Assembly: GCA_021810725.1 (NCBI GenBank)
Contig: JAJZIE010000077.1
Location: 1-9,658, forward strand
DNA length: 9,658 nt
Origin: Bacillota bacterium
GTDB lineage: Bacteria; Bacillota; Sulfobacillia; JAJZYS01; JAJYTV01
Direction of reading: 5' to 3'
Shown here: piece after piece, positions 1 to 5,688 of the stretch
Layout: every line of letters begins with the position of its first letter
Position numbering within the stretch: position 1 is the stretch's first letter
The notes under the pieces: model-generated
The model's database searches: none
Told to the model about the DNA's origin: nothing
What the model saw: only the letters and a program-made list of their open reading frames with translations
Position numbers and translations under genes: made by a program

Positions 1-144
1 AGCCCGAAGCGGCTCGCGGCGAGCCTGGGCGGACCGACGGGTGAGATCAGGCTGCTGTCGCTCTACGGCATCCGCATCCGTCTGACGACCATGCCATCGG
101 TGGTGGTTCCGGCATACCACGCGCCTCGGCTTGGAGGAGATTAG
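1..144 (+). CDS. DUF881-family protein (YlxW/YlxX-like), C-terminal fragment
   Basis: Frame 1 is open from the window edge to a TAG at 142-144, giving the last 47 residues of a protein whose start lies outside. The tail reads GEIRLLSLYGIRIRLTTMP followed by a VVVPAY motif. This matches the ending of DUF881 proteins, where a short beta-strand around YGI precedes a charged strand and a final 'PAY'. DUF881 proteins are single-pass membrane proteins with a coiled coil and an extracytoplasmic domain. They are commonly encoded beside sbp and ftsZ in Gram-positive division clusters, which is exactly the context here (sbp starts 5 bases after the stop). The molecular function is not established. The family call rests on the short tail plus gene order, so it is good but not certain. 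Confidence 0.7.
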   Translation, partial: SPKRLAASLGGPTGEIRLLSLYGIRIRLTTMPSVVVPAYHAPRLGGD

Positions 145-149
145 GCACC

Positions 150-521
150 GTGTGGTACTTCGCCATCGCCCTCGTGTTCGGCATCCTGCTCGGCGCCCTT
201 GCGCCGCTCAGCATCCCCTTGATCTGGGCGCGCTACCTCTCGGTGGTGCTCCTGGCCGCGCTTGATGCGGCCCTGGGCGGCCTGCGCGCGGGGATCGAGG
301 GCAAGTTCGATTTCGCGGTCTTCTCGTCCGGCTTCATCGTCAACGGCATCATGGCGGCGGGGCTCACCTACGTGGGGGACCGCCTCGGTGTCGAGCTCTA
401 TTACGCCGCCCTGTTCGCGTTCGGCTACCGCATCTTCCTCAACCTCGGCGTCATTCGGCGAGAACTTTTGACCGACTGGCGCAAGCGGCGCCTGGAGCGG
501 CAGGGAAAGACGCAAGCCTAG
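150..521 (+). CDS. sbp: Small basic protein Sbp (DUF1290), membrane protein of the division cluster
   Basis: A 123-residue membrane protein, close to the roughly 120 residues of Bacillus subtilis Sbp. The start is GTG at 150, with a GGAGGA ribosome site at 133-138. Residues 3-20 form a hydrophobic segment, followed by the family hallmark IPLIWARYLSVVLLAALDA and a GGLRAG(I)EGKFD stretch, then further hydrophobic segments at about 62-77 and 84-100. The C-terminus is strongly basic (RRELLTDWRKRRLERQGK), giving the protein its name. Sbp genes sit between DUF881 genes and ftsZ or ftsA in many Firmicutes and Actinobacteria. The biochemical role is unknown, though the context ties it to division. 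It lies 55 bases upstream of ftsZ with no terminator between, so co-transcription is likely. Confidence 0.92.
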   Translation: MWYFAIALVFGILLGALAPLSIPLIWARYLSVVLLAALDAALGGLRAGIEGKFDFAVFSSGFIVNGIMAAGLTYVGDRLGVELYYAALFAFGYRIFLNLGVIRRELLTDWRKRRLERQGKTQA

Positions 522-576
522 CGAAACGGGTATCGACAGCAAGTCCCGTTGGTGGGGGCCGCAGGGAGGTTCATCG

Positions 577-1656
577 ATGCTTGAACTGGACGCAAGCCTC
601 GACCAGTTTGCCGTGATCAAAGTGGTCGGCGTCGGCGGCGGCGGCAACAACGCCGTGAATCGCATGATCGATGCAGGCTTGCGCGGTGTGGACTTCATCG
701 CCGTGAACACGGATGCGCAAGCTCTGGCCGGGTCGAAGGCCCGCCAGCGCATACAGATCGGAGAGAAGCTGACCAAGGGACTCGGTGCCGGGGCAGACCC
801 CTCCGTGGGACAGAAGGCCGCGGAGGAGAGCCGCGAGCAGCTACTGGCCGCCCTGCGCGGCGCCGACATGATCTTCATCACGGCGGGGATGGGCGGCGGC
901 ACCGGCACAGGCGCCGCACCGATCGTCGCCGAGGTGGCCAAGGAAGCCGGCGCCCTGACGGTCGGCGTGGTCACCAAGCCCTTCACCTTCGAGGGCGCCA
1001 AGCGCCAGTCCTACGCGCAGTCGGGGACGGAGGAGCTGCGCTCGAAGGTCGACACCCTGATCACGATCCCGAACGACCGGCTCTTGCAGGTTGTCGACAA
1101 GAAGACGAGCGTGATCGAGGCCTTCCGCATGGCGGACGACGTTCTGCGCCAGGGCGTGCAGGGCATCTCGGACCTCATCATGGTGCCCGGTCTCATCAAC
1201 CTCGACTTTGCCGACGTGCGCACGGTGATGTCGGAGACGGGCTCGGCGCTGATGGGCATCGGCGTGTCGGGCGGCGAGACGCGAGCGCAGGAGGCGGCCA
1301 TGGCGGCCATCTCAAGCCCCTTGCTCGAGACCTCGATCGAGGGGGCGCGCGGCGTTCTGCTCAACATCACCGGCGGGCCGGAACTGACGCTCTTCGAGGT
1401 GAACGACGCGGCGGCCGTGATCATGCAGGCGGTCGATCCCGAGGCCAACATCATCTTCGGCGCCGTGATCGACGAGGCGATGGGCGACCGGGTCCGCGTC
1501 ACGGTGATCGCGACCGGCTTCCCGGGCCAGGAGCGGCCACAGGCCGTGCGTGCCCGCCGGGAGGCGGCACCTTCGGCCCGTCCGGGGGACGTGGAACTGA
1601 GGTCCTTCACACCGAACGATCTCGACATTCCGGAGTTCCTGAGGCGCAACAAGTAG
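577..1656 (+). CDS. ftsZ: Cell division protein FtsZ (tubulin-like GTPase)
   Basis: FtsZ polymerises into the cytoplasmic Z-ring at the future septum and recruits the divisome. At 359 residues it is slightly shorter than B. subtilis FtsZ (about 382). Visible motifs are the nucleotide loop GVGGGGNNAVNRM at 18-30, the tubulin signature GMGGGTGTG at 104-112, the IPNDRLL stretch at 164-170, and the T7 synergy loop NLDFADV at 208-214 that supplies catalytic acidic residues to the neighbouring subunit. The globular core ends near residue 315. A linker of only about 30 residues follows, then the conserved C-terminal peptide LDIPEFLRR at 349-357, which in other species docks SepF, FtsA and ZapA-type partners. 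The ATG has a strong AGGGAGGT site at 563-570, six bases upstream. FtsA is not visible here, while sepF is encoded 4.7 kb downstream. Confidence 0.98.
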   Translation: MLELDASLDQFAVIKVVGVGGGGNNAVNRMIDAGLRGVDFIAVNTDAQALAGSKARQRIQIGEKLTKGLGAGADPSVGQKAAEESREQLLAALRGADMIFITAGMGGGTGTGAAPIVAEVAKEAGALTVGVVTKPFTFEGAKRQSYAQSGTEELRSKVDTLITIPNDRLLQVVDKKTSVIEAFRMADDVLRQGVQGISDLIMVPGLINLDFADVRTVMSETGSALMGIGVSGGETRAQEAAMAAISSPLLETSIEGARGVLLNITGGPELTLFEVNDAAAVIMQAVDPEANIIFGAVIDEAMGDRVRVTVIATGFPGQERPQAVRARREAAPSARPGDVELRSFTPNDLDIPEFLRRNK

Positions 1657-1674
1657 ATAAGGTCGGTTCAAGTC

Positions 1675-1710
1675 AGCCCGGGTCCCCCTCGTGGGGGATC
1701 CGGGCTTTTT
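1675..1710 (+). terminator. Rho-independent terminator after ftsZ
   Basis: Positions 1675-1688 pair with 1693-1706 to form a 14-base-pair, very GC-rich stem (one G-U wobble at 1682/1699) with the four-base loop TCGT. The stem runs straight into a run of five T at 1706-1710. It begins 18 bases after the ftsZ stop. This is a textbook intrinsic terminator and should separate the sbp-ftsZ unit from spoIIGA-sigE, so spoIIGA needs its own promoter. Confidence 0.93.
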
Positions 1711-1821
1711 GTCGTCCAAGCCGTCGGACGCGGTGCGCCAGGGTACAGCAAGAACTGCCAGCCATGCCTTGTAGCATAGGACGGGCCAGAGCTTCGTAGC
1801 CATGGCATGGGAGGAGAGCGC
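1711..1821 (+). other. Intergenic region expected to hold the spoIIGA promoter
   Basis: This 111-base stretch between the ftsZ terminator and spoIIGA must contain the spoIIG-operon promoter. In B. subtilis that promoter is sigma-A dependent, activated by Spo0A~P, and has unusually wide spacing. I see no convincing -35/-10 pair. TAGCAT at 1772-1777 is a four-of-six -10 candidate without a recognisable -35. TTTGTCGTC at 1708-1716 resembles a Spo0A box (seven of nine positions), but it overlaps the terminator T-run. I therefore do not call a promoter. The strong GGGAGGAGA ribosome site at 1809-1817 decides the spoIIGA start. Confidence 0.4.
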
Positions 1822-2685
1822 ATGGTCAACCTCGACCAGCTCCTGGCCATCAACCTGGTCGCGGACGGCCTCCTGCTGGCAGCGCTCGTCCGCCTGCGCG
1901 GCGACCGCGCCAGTCTGCGCATTCTCCTCGGCGCCGCGGCTGGGGCCATCTGGGCGACCGCGTCGGTCTTGCCGGGCCTGAGGGAACTGGGCGGGCTCGT
2001 CCAGGACCTGGCGGCCGGCATCCTGATGGTCGCGATCGCGCGGCCGCATCGCGGCTGGCGGCAGGCCTTCCAGGACCTCCTGCTGCTTCTGCTCCTGGCG
2101 GCGGCGCTGGCGGGACTCACCTTGCTGGCGCAGGGGCTCACCCAGGGTGCCTTCACGGGCGACCCGTGGACCGCCTTCGCGGTCGGTGCGGCGCTCTTCT
2201 GGGCCGCGGTGGAAGCGGCCCATCGCTGGCGGCACAGTACGGCGCCGCGCCGGGAGATCCGGCCGCTCGAGGTGCGCTGGCAGGGCAGGCGAGGACTCCT
2301 CTGGGCTCTCGTCGACACCGGTTGCGAGGCTCGCGACCCCCTGAGCGGCCTGCCGGTCGTGGTGGCGGAGCGTTCGGCGCTCCGGCGCCTGCTGCCCCAT
2401 CGCCTCTACGAGGCGCTCGGACGGCCGGCCCTCGCGGCCAGCGCCGACGTGGCGGCCGCGGCCCAGGGCGACGACCGCATCGAACGGAGCCTCAGGCTCC
2501 TGCAACTGCGGACAGTGGGCGAGGCCGAGTGGCTATTCGGCCTTCGGGCCGTGGGCCGGATCCTGGGCGGCGAGGAGCAGCCGATCGTGCTCTGTCTCAC
2601 GCCGCGCCGCCTCTCGCAGGAGGGGACGTTCGCGGCGCTCGTTGGACCGCAAATGTGCCGCATGGGGGAGGGAACGGGCTCATGA
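1822..2685 (+). CDS. spoIIGA: SpoIIGA, membrane aspartic protease that processes pro-sigma-E
   Basis: SpoIIGA sits in the mother-cell side of the sporulation septum and, once activated by SpoIIR, removes the pro-sequence of sigma-E. The protein is 287 residues (B. subtilis about 309). The N-terminal half is hydrophobic with several membrane segments (about 5-23, 31-52, 58-73, 85-104 and 117-132). The C-terminal half is the cytoplasmic protease domain. The catalytic aspartate is seen in LVDTGCEARDPLSGLPV, with D165 in DTGC matching the DTGN of the Bacillus enzyme, so an N-to-C change follows the DTG triad. I chose ATG 1822 over ATG 1807 because GGGAGGAGA at 1809-1817 ends five bases before 1822 and would lie inside the longer reading. 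It overlaps sigE by ATGA (2682-2685), so protease and substrate are translationally coupled. Confidence 0.95.
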   Translation: MVNLDQLLAINLVADGLLLAALVRLRGDRASLRILLGAAAGAIWATASVLPGLRELGGLVQDLAAGILMVAIARPHRGWRQAFQDLLLLLLLAAALAGLTLLAQGLTQGAFTGDPWTAFAVGAALFWAAVEAAHRWRHSTAPRREIRPLEVRWQGRRGLLWALVDTGCEARDPLSGLPVVVAERSALRRLLPHRLYEALGRPALAASADVAAAAQGDDRIERSLRLLQLRTVGEAEWLFGLRAVGRILGGEEQPIVLCLTPRRLSQEGTFAALVGPQMCRMGEGTGS

Positions 2686-3407
2686 GCGCAGCGGCCGTCC
2701 ATCTGTTCACCGCCTTGCGCAGCCTGCGTCAGCGCCTCGACGAGTCTGGGGACGCGGGGCACGTCTACTATGTGGGTTCGAGCGAGACCCTGCCCCCGCC
2801 GCTTTCGGCGGCCGAGGAGAGTTCCTTGCTCGCGGATCTGCCGACCGGCGACGCGCGCGTGCGCAGCGTCCTCATCGAGCGCAACCTGCGCCTTGTCGTC
2901 TACATCGCGCGCAAGTTCGAGAACACCGGCATTCATATCGAGGACCTCATCTCGATCGGCACGATCGGCCTGATCAAGGCGGTCAACACCTTCGACCCCT
3001 CGAAGCGCATCAAGCTCGCGACCTACGCCTCGAAGTGCATCGAGAACGAGATCCTGATGTTCCTGCGCCGCAACCAGAAGGTGCGGGCGGAGGTCTCGTT
3101 CGACGAGCCGCTCAACGTGGACTGGGATGGCAACGAACTTCTGTTGAGCGACGTGCTCGGCACGGATGGCGACCTCGTGTGCCGCCCGCTCGAGGAAGAG
3201 GTGGACCGCGTCCTCCTGCATCGGGCGATGGACCTGCTCGCGGGGCGCGAGCGTCGCATCATGGAGCTGCGCTTCGGGCTGCTCGACGGACGCGAGCGCA
3301 CCCAGAAGGAGGTCGCGGACCTCCTCGGGATCTCCCAGAGCTACATCTCGCGGCTTGAGAAGCGGATCCTGCGCCGGCTGCGCAAGGAGATCCGCAACAT
3401 GGAATAG
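2682..3407 (+). CDS. sigE: RNA polymerase sigma factor SigE, made as inactive pro-sigma-E
   Basis: Sigma-E is the first mother-cell-specific sporulation sigma factor. The protein is 241 residues, as in Bacillus (239). Residues 1 to about 27 form a divergent, partly hydrophobic pro-sequence. Near-invariant sequence starts at VYYVGSSETLPPPL (28-41), the region around the SpoIIGA cleavage site. Region 2 is nearly identical to the family (NLRLVVYIARKFENTG, IEDLISIGTIGLIKAVNTF, KLATYASKCIENEI), followed by SFDEPLNVDWDGNELLLSDV. The region 4.2 helix-turn-helix is TQKEVADLLGISQSYISRLEK at 207-227. The start is fixed by the stop-start overlap with spoIIGA and a GGGGGAGG site at 2664-2671. Much longer in-frame extensions upstream are only spoIIGA read in another frame. 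Confidence 0.97.
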   Translation: MSAAAVHLFTALRSLRQRLDESGDAGHVYYVGSSETLPPPLSAAEESSLLADLPTGDARVRSVLIERNLRLVVYIARKFENTGIHIEDLISIGTIGLIKAVNTFDPSKRIKLATYASKCIENEILMFLRRNQKVRAEVSFDEPLNVDWDGNELLLSDVLGTDGDLVCRPLEEEVDRVLLHRAMDLLAGRERRIMELRFGLLDGRERTQKEVADLLGISQSYISRLEKRILRRLRKEIRNME

Positions 3408-3414
3408 TCCCGCC

Positions 3415-3443
3415 GCATACGCCCCCGCGCCTTCGGCCAGAAT
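3415..3443 (+). promoter_or_regulatory. Predicted sigma-F-type promoter for sigG-spoIIR
   Basis: GCATA at 3415-3419 fits the sigma-F -35 consensus GYATA. After a 15-base spacer, GGCCAGAAT at 3435-3443 fits the sigma-F -10 consensus GGNNANANT at every defined position. In B. subtilis sigG is transcribed by sigma-F, so this is the expected promoter in the expected place. Transcription would begin around 3448-3452, leaving a leader of only about 13-17 bases that still contains the AAGGGGA ribosome site (3452-3458). Consensus matching was done by eye. Confidence 0.72.
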
Positions 3444-3455
3444 GTCTGGCGAAGG
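3430..3455 (+). promoter_or_regulatory. Hairpin that can mask the sigG Shine-Dalgarno
   Basis: Positions 3430-3441 (CCTTCGGCCAGA) pair with 3445-3455 (TCTGGCGAAGG), giving 11 base pairs with one bulged G at 3435 and a three-base ATG loop. The right arm contains the GAAGG part of the sigG ribosome site, so in a transcript coming through from sigE the site would be buried. There is no T-run afterwards, so it is not an intrinsic terminator. The left arm overlaps the predicted sigma-F -10 element and would be absent from mRNA started at that promoter. Confidence 0.65.
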
Positions 3456-3464
3456 GGACGTGGG

Positions 3465-4238
3465 ATGCTCGTCAACAAGGTCGAGATCTGCGGCGTCAAC
3501 ACGGCGAAGCTGCCGGTGCTGACCAATGCCCGTATGCGAGAGTTGTTCGCTGCGATGCAGTCGGGCAGGAAGAGCGCGCGCGAGGAGCTCGTCAACGGCA
3601 ACCTGCGGCTCGTCCTCTCCGTCATCCAGCGGTTCAACAACCGCGGCGAATATGTGGACGACCTGTTCCAGGTGGGCTGCATCGGGCTCATCAAGGCGAT
3701 CGACAACTTCGACCTCGGGCAGAACGTCAAGTTTTCCACCTACGCGGTGCCCATGATCATCGGCGAGATCCGGCGCTACCTGCGTGACAACAATCCGATC
3801 CGCGTCAGCCGCTCGCTCAGAGATCTGGCCTACAAGGCCCTGCAGACGCGCGACGCCCTGGTGGGCCGGCTGGGGCGGGAACCGGCGGTCAAGGAGATCG
3901 CGGGCGAGCTCGGCGCGGACGTGGACGAGGTGGTGTACGCGCTCGACGCGATCCAGGAGCCGATCTCGCTCTTCGAGCCGATCTACCACGACGGTGGCGA
4001 TCCCATCTACGTGGTCGACCAGGTGGCGGACGAGAAGACGCAGGACGCCCAGTGGCTCGAGGGGATCGCGCTCAAGGAGGCGATGCGCCGCTTGAACGAT
4101 CGCGAGAAGCTGATTTTGAACCTCAGGTTCTTCGACGGCAAGACGCAGATGGAGGTCGCGCAGGAGATCGGCATATCGCAGGCGCAGGTATCGCGCCTCG
4201 AGAAGGCTGCCCTGCAGCACATGCGCCGCCATGTCTAG
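3465..4238 (+). CDS. sigG: RNA polymerase sigma factor SigG (late forespore)
   Basis: Sigma-G directs late forespore genes such as spore DNA-protecting proteins and germination receptors. The 257-residue protein matches the 260-residue Bacillus protein along its whole length. It has the N-terminal NKVEICGVNTAKLPVL (contact region for anti-sigma factors in Bacillus), region 2 with NGNLRLVLSVIQRFNNRG, YVDDLFQVGCIGLIKAIDNF and KFSTYAVPMIIGEIRRYLRD, then region 3 with NPIRVSRSLRDLAYKALQ. Region 4.2, KTQMEVAQEIGISQAQVSRL, begins at 226. ATG 3465 follows AAGGGGA at 3452-3458 with six bases between. Its upstream region combines a sigma-F promoter and a masking hairpin. The end overlaps spoIIR by eight bases. 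Confidence 0.98.
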   Translation: MLVNKVEICGVNTAKLPVLTNARMRELFAAMQSGRKSAREELVNGNLRLVLSVIQRFNNRGEYVDDLFQVGCIGLIKAIDNFDLGQNVKFSTYAVPMIIGEIRRYLRDNNPIRVSRSLRDLAYKALQTRDALVGRLGREPAVKEIAGELGADVDEVVYALDAIQEPISLFEPIYHDGGDPIYVVDQVADEKTQDAQWLEGIALKEAMRRLNDREKLILNLRFFDGKTQMEVAQEIGISQAQVSRLEKAALQHMRRHV

Positions 4239-4878
4239 GCGCAGCCGGCCCGCGCTCCTACTGCTTGGGGCCCTGGTGCTGCTTTCGGGCGCCGCCCCGG
4301 CCGGGGCGGCCAAGACCGCGGCCACTCCGCCTTCCGTGCTCCGGCTCCACATCGTGGCGAACTCGAACCGGCCGGCGGACATCACGGCGAAGGTGGCGGT
4401 GCGCACCGCTCTGCTCGGCTTCCTGGACGGCCGCATCGAGGGCGCGACCAGCGCGCAGGCGGCCGCCACGCGGCTCCGGGTCCTGACGCCGGCCATGACG
4501 CGCGTGGTCGACGAGACGCTCAAAGGCTACGGACTTACCTATGGGGCGAAGGTCCAGCTGGGGACGGCCGAGATGCCGACGCGCCGATATCTTGGACAAA
4601 CCCTCAAATCGGGGCGGTACCTCACGCTTGACGTCGTGCTGGGGCAGGGTCGCGGCCAGAACTGGTGGTGCATGCTCTTCCCGGAGCTCTGTCTGAGCGA
4701 CGGCGGCGCGGCGGTGGGATCGTCCGAGGGCGCGGCGGCGAGCCCGTCCGGCTTCCTCGCGCTGGGCAGGAAGACCCCCGTGCGCTCTTCTCTGCAGCTG
4801 CGTCCGCAGGGACTCCTGTGGCGGTTCTGGGAACTCCTGCACCCCGCCGAGCCCACGCCCGGCGTGCGGCACCCCTAG
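4231..4878 (+). CDS. spoIIR: SpoIIR, secreted forespore signal that activates SpoIIGA
   Basis: SpoIIR is made in the forespore under sigma-F, exported to the space between the septal membranes, and triggers SpoIIGA to cleave pro-sigma-E. The protein is 215 residues. Residues 1-27 are a signal peptide: basic start MSRRSR, hydrophobic core LLLLGALVLL, small residues PAGAA before the probable cleavage. Family motifs are LRLHIVANSN at 37-46 and GQNWWCMLFPELC at about 142-154, including its two cysteines. The region after about 160 is low-complexity and less conserved. The ATG lies inside the end of sigG (eight-base overlap) and no proper ribosome site is placed for it (nearest is GAGAAGG at 4200-4206, 24 bases away), so translation is probably coupled to sigG. 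In B. subtilis spoIIR lies far from sigG. Confidence 0.94.
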   Translation: MSRRSRPALLLLGALVLLSGAAPAGAAKTAATPPSVLRLHIVANSNRPADITAKVAVRTALLGFLDGRIEGATSAQAAATRLRVLTPAMTRVVDETLKGYGLTYGAKVQLGTAEMPTRRYLGQTLKSGRYLTLDVVLGQGRGQNWWCMLFPELCLSDGGAAVGSSEGAAASPSGFLALGRKTPVRSSLQLRPQGLLWRFWELLHPAEPTPGVRHP

Positions 4879-4888
4879 CCTAGTTTCA

Positions 4889-4918
4889 CCTCCTGGCGCA
4901 TAGGCTGGCCCCAGGAGG
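4889..4918 (+). promoter_or_regulatory. Perfect inverted repeat masking the ylmC ribosome site
   Basis: CCTCCTGG at 4889-4896 is the exact reverse complement of CCAGGAGG at 4911-4918, with a 14-base loop. The right arm holds the AGGAGG ribosome site of the PRC-barrel gene starting at 4928. The left arm, with the preceding A, is ACCTCCT, the same sequence as the anti-Shine-Dalgarno end of 16S rRNA. No T-run follows, so it is not a terminator. It could lower translation unless unfolded, or be chance pairing between two short GC-rich words. Confidence 0.55.
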
Positions 4919-4927
4919 GCCTTACAC

Positions 4928-5179
4928 ATGGTCAAGACGTCGGAACTGCGCGTCAAGGAAGTTGTCAACCTGCGGGACGGCCGGCGGCTCGGCAACATCA
5001 GCGATCTCGAGCTCGACCTGCAGAGCGGCCGGGTGGTGGCGCTCGTGGTTCCGGCGGCGGGACGCTGGCTCGGCGTCTTCGGCCGCGACCACGACGTGAT
5101 CGTGCCGTGGGACCGCATCCGCACGTTTGGCCAGGACGTCATCCTGGTCGACGTCGAGGATTCGCCGTCCGCCCCGTGA
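4928..5179 (+). CDS. ylmC: YlmC/YmxH-family PRC-barrel sporulation-cluster protein
   Basis: A small 83-residue protein that is almost entirely one PRC-barrel fold. The pattern is SELRVKEVVNLRDGRRLGNISDLELDL, followed by GRVVALVVP and a segment with VPWDRIRTFGQDVILVD. YlmC/YmxH proteins are encoded after sigG or in the ylm block of many spore-formers. Some are linked to sporulation by expression, but no molecular activity is established. ATG 4928 follows AGGAGGG (4913-4919) with eight bases between. The last bases overlap the next start as GTGA (5176-5179), indicating coupling to the lipoprotein gene. An inverted repeat in the 49-base upstream gap can mask its ribosome site. Confidence 0.88.
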   Translation: MVKTSELRVKEVVNLRDGRRLGNISDLELDLQSGRVVALVVPAAGRWLGVFGRDHDVIVPWDRIRTFGQDVILVDVEDSPSAP

Positions 5180-5595
5180 AGGGGCGTCTTTTGGCTGCCT
5201 GCCTGCTCGCCGGGCTGGCGCTCTCGGCGTGCGCGCCCGCGGACGCCGTGCGGGTGAGCAGGCAGATCGGGGCGTCCCTCTACCTGCCGGCCAGCCTGCC
5301 GTCCGGCATGCGCCTTGGCAAGGTGCAGCGCGTCGGATCGCACATGGCGTGGCTGAGCTTCACGGGGGGCGAGGGACTGCTCAGCGTCTTCGAGTCGCCC
5401 GACCCGATCTCGCCGCCGCCTGGCGCCGTGCGGGACAAGCAGGGCCTGTGGCGGGCGTCGTCCCTGGTCGGGGGCCTGACGCAGCGCACGGCGCTCCTGC
5501 ACCTGCAGGGCGCCTACGTCGAGGTGATGGCGATCGGGATTGGCGGCGCCAGCTTCGCCAAGTTGACCAGCGCATGGCAGCGCGTGGGGCCCTAG
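5176..5595 (+). CDS. Putative lipoprotein of unknown function
   Basis: I do not recognise the exact family. Starting at GTG 5176, the 139-residue protein begins MKGRLLAACLLAGLALSAC, a clear lipoprotein signal with lipobox LSAC and lipidated Cys19, so it should be anchored outside the cytoplasmic membrane. The rest is about 120 residues with an ASLYLPASLPSGMRLGKV motif, a short VFESPDP stretch, and a C-terminal YVEVMAIGIGG region. This pattern (YLPxxLPxG followed by a beta-rich half) resembles DUF4367-like modules found in anti-sigma or lipoprotein-sorting-like proteins, a tentative comparison made from memory. The start is chosen because GTGA overlaps the ylmC stop and the lipid signal begins immediately; a longer in-frame reading from 5107 would place 23 non-signal residues ahead. 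It occupies the slot where Bacillus has ylmD. Confidence 0.7.
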   Translation: MKGRLLAACLLAGLALSACAPADAVRVSRQIGASLYLPASLPSGMRLGKVQRVGSHMAWLSFTGGEGLLSVFESPDPISPPPGAVRDKQGLWRASSLVGGLTQRTALLHLQGAYVEVMAIGIGGASFAKLTSAWQRVGP

Positions 5596-5688
5596 ACCGC
5601 ACAGGATGCGGATTCTGCGCTCTCTCTGGCAGGAAACGCCCGGGACTTGGCGAATGCCTTGGCCGTCTGGGAGGAGAGGCCTAATCTG
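5596..5688 (+). other. Leader region before yggS with small GGC...GCC palindromes
   Basis: The 93 bases between the lipoprotein stop and the preferred yggS start contain GGCAGGAAACGCC (5628-5640) and GGCGAATGCC (5649-5658), each able to fold as a tiny GGC/GCC hairpin. The strong ribosome site GGGAGGAGAGG follows at 5669-5679. I find no clear promoter or terminator. If translation instead began at TTG 5647, the second half of this region would be coding. Confidence 0.4.

Noticed and set aside
525..550. AACGGG/CCCGTT inverted repeat between sbp and ftsZ
   Set aside because: Six pairs with a 14-base loop, no T-run and no overlap with the ribosome site. Such repeats are expected by chance.
1708..1716. 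TTTGTCGTC as a Spo0A box for spoIIGA
   Set aside because: Seven of nine positions match, but it overlaps the terminator T-run, lies over 100 bases from the start, and no promoter hexamers with the right geometry accompany it.
1762..1810. CCATGCC/GGCATGG inverted repeat reaching the spoIIGA ribosome site
   Set aside because: Only seven pairs around a 35-base loop, with the core of the ribosome site left free. It is too weak compared with the sigG and ylmC hairpins.
1312..2505. Minus-strand open frame of 397 codons opposite ftsZ and spoIIGA
   Set aside because: It crosses the ftsZ terminator and two solid genes on the other strand. Its length is explained by scarce stop codons at high GC.
2406..4523. 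Very long minus-strand open frame (705 codons) opposite sigE and sigG
   Set aside because: It is antisense to two near-invariant sigma factor genes, has R/A/E/D-rich composition typical of reverse-frame shadows in GC-rich DNA, and shows no recognisable domain.
4898..4926. GCATA followed by GGCCTTACA as a second sigma-F/sigma-G promoter before ylmC
   Set aside because: The -35 word matches but the -10 meets only three of five defined sigma-F positions, and no sigma-G-like CATNNTA fits at the right distance.
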